DNA from: 1XD8-76 sp051880335 | GTDB lineage: Bacteria > Bacillota > Clostridia > Lachnospirales > Lachnospiraceae | Direction: 5' to 3' | Assembly: GCA_051880335.1 (NCBI GenBank) | Contig: JBJENT010000129.1 | Coordinates: 1-13,869 of the forward strand | Length of the DNA: 13,869 nucleotides | Shown here: piece by piece, positions 13,098 to 13,869 of the stretch | Numbering within the stretch: the stretch's first letter is position 1 | Layout: each line of letters starts with the position of its first letter | Translations under genes and position numbers: made by a program | The notes under the pieces: generated by a model | The model's database searches: none | The model's input: the letters and a program-made list of their open reading frames with translations, nothing else | Told to the model about the DNA's origin: nothing

Positions 13098-13869
13098 ATG
13101 GACCAGAGCAGGCAGAATCCTGAAATACTGTTACAGGAAGTAGAAGAGCAGGAAGAAAGCAAAGCCAGAGGGCATTTGAAGATATTTTTTGGATATGCAG
13201 CAGGGGTTGGAAAAACCTATGCCATGTTAAAAGCAGCACATGAAGCAAAGCATCGGGGCATAGATGTTGTTGCCGGATATATCGAGCCTCACGCACGCCC
13301 ACGGACAGCAGCTTTGGTAAAAGGGCTGGAATGCATTCCGAATCTTGTCACAGATTATAATGGCATTACGCTTTCGGAATTTCATATTGATGCAGCCCTT
13401 GCAAGAAAGCCCCAGCTTATTCTGGTGGATGAACTGGCCCACACCAATGCACCATCCTGTCGTCATGCCAAACGTTATCAGGATATCAAAGAATTGTTAA
13501 ATGCCGGAATAGATGTTTATACCACAGTGAATGTGCAGCATATTGAAAGTCTGAACGATACGGTTGCATCCATAACGGGAATCCTGGTGCGTGAACGTAT
13601 ACCGGATTCTGTTTTTGATCAGGCAAGTCAGGTGGAACTGGTGGATATTGAACCCCAGGAACTGCTGGAACGTATACGCTCCGGGGATGTGTACAAGTCG
13701 GCCCAGGCGAAACAGGCAATGGACCATTTCTTTACCCTGGAAAACCTTACCGCACTGCGGGAAATTGCCCTTCGCCGCTGTGCAGACAGGGTCAATCTGT
13801 TGACAGAGAGTGCCAGAATAAAAAGCCATAGTGATTATCATACAGATGAGCATATTCTGGTATGCCTTT
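13098..13869 (+). CDS. kdpD: KdpD-type potassium/osmosensing histidine kinase, N-terminal part
   Basis: The frame is open to the end of the window, giving 257 residues of the N-terminal cytoplasmic KdpD domain. After an acidic lead it shows GHLKIFFGYAAGVGKTYAML, with Walker A at residues 32-40. Next come GYIEPHARPRT (60-70), the Walker B-like LILVDELAHTN (107-117), VYTTVNVQHIESLND (140-154) and QAKQAMDHFF..NLTALREIALRR (203-227). HILVCL (252-257) begins the universal-stress-protein domain that in KdpD binds c-di-AMP. In the common motif GAAPGVGKT the fourth residue is Pro; here it is GYAAGVGKT. The ATG at 13098 is preceded by GGAAAGGGGG (13081-13090). It follows ktrAB rather than kdpFABC, so it may control or sense for this Ktr system. 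The transmembrane and kinase domains lie outside the window. Confidence 0.93.
   Translation, partial: MDQSRQNPEILLQEVEEQEESKARGHLKIFFGYAAGVGKTYAMLKAAHEAKHRGIDVVAGYIEPHARPRTAALVKGLECIPNLVTDYNGITLSEFHIDAALARKPQLILVDELAHTNAPSCRHAKRYQDIKELLNAGIDVYTTVNVQHIESLNDTVASITGILVRERIPDSVFDQASQVELVDIEPQELLERIRSGDVYKSAQAKQAMDHFFTLENLTALREIALRRCADRVNLLTESARIKSHSDYHTDEHILVCL

Overview
The window looks like chromosomal DNA of an anaerobic, gut-type Firmicute, most likely Lachnospiraceae (Blautia-like). This is inferred from moderate GC content, strong GGAGG-type ribosome binding sites, the anaerobic cobalt-early cobalamin pathway, and the style of the class II aldolase and KtrAB proteins. No rRNA, tRNA, insertion sequence, phage gene or CRISPR array is visible.

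Region 1 (1-7182, + strand) is a tetrapyrrole/cobalamin operon that begins upstream of the window. Its order is cbiA, cobT, sirC-like precorrin-2 dehydrogenase, hemC, a cobA-hemD fusion, a 198-bp AT-rich spacer made of ~22-bp repeats, then hemB. HemB runs into a run of exactly 100 N (6781-6880), so its C-terminus is missing. A small zinc-ribbon gene follows the gap, then a strong terminator. Region 2 is cbiK (sirohydrochlorin cobaltochelatase) on the - strand, convergent with the operon. Together these genes cover 5-aminolevulinate to uroporphyrinogen III (hemB, hemC, hemD), to precorrin-2 (cobA), to sirohydrochlorin (sirC), to Co-sirohydrochlorin (cbiK). Later come amidation of the a and c side chains (cbiA) and activation of the lower ligand (cobT). 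hemA, hemL and the corrin-ring methyltransferases are not visible; hemL or others could lie in the N gap or outside the window.

Region 3 (8350-10651) holds an aldo/keto reductase of the YghZ/Gpr type, divergent from cbiK, and a class II fructose-bisphosphate aldolase. The aldolase has its own promoter, terminator and a codon use typical of highly expressed genes. Region 4 (10652-13869) is a potassium module: ktrB, ktrA, an unrecognised 56-residue single-span membrane protein, and the start of a KdpD sensor kinase that is cut by the window end.

The most unusual feature is a set of short tandem repeats concentrated in the tetrapyrrole genes. Three enzymes (CbiA, the precorrin-2 dehydrogenase, and the HemD half of CobA-HemD) each carry an in-frame tandem repeat with the same 36-bp (12-residue) period at what looks like a surface loop. 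CbiK carries a 24-bp (8-residue) in-frame repeat, and CbiA also has an 18-bp repeat in its interdomain linker. The neighbouring non-coding spacers hold further tandem repeats with periods of 22, 21, 12 and 8 bp. HemC, HemB and CobT lack such inserts.
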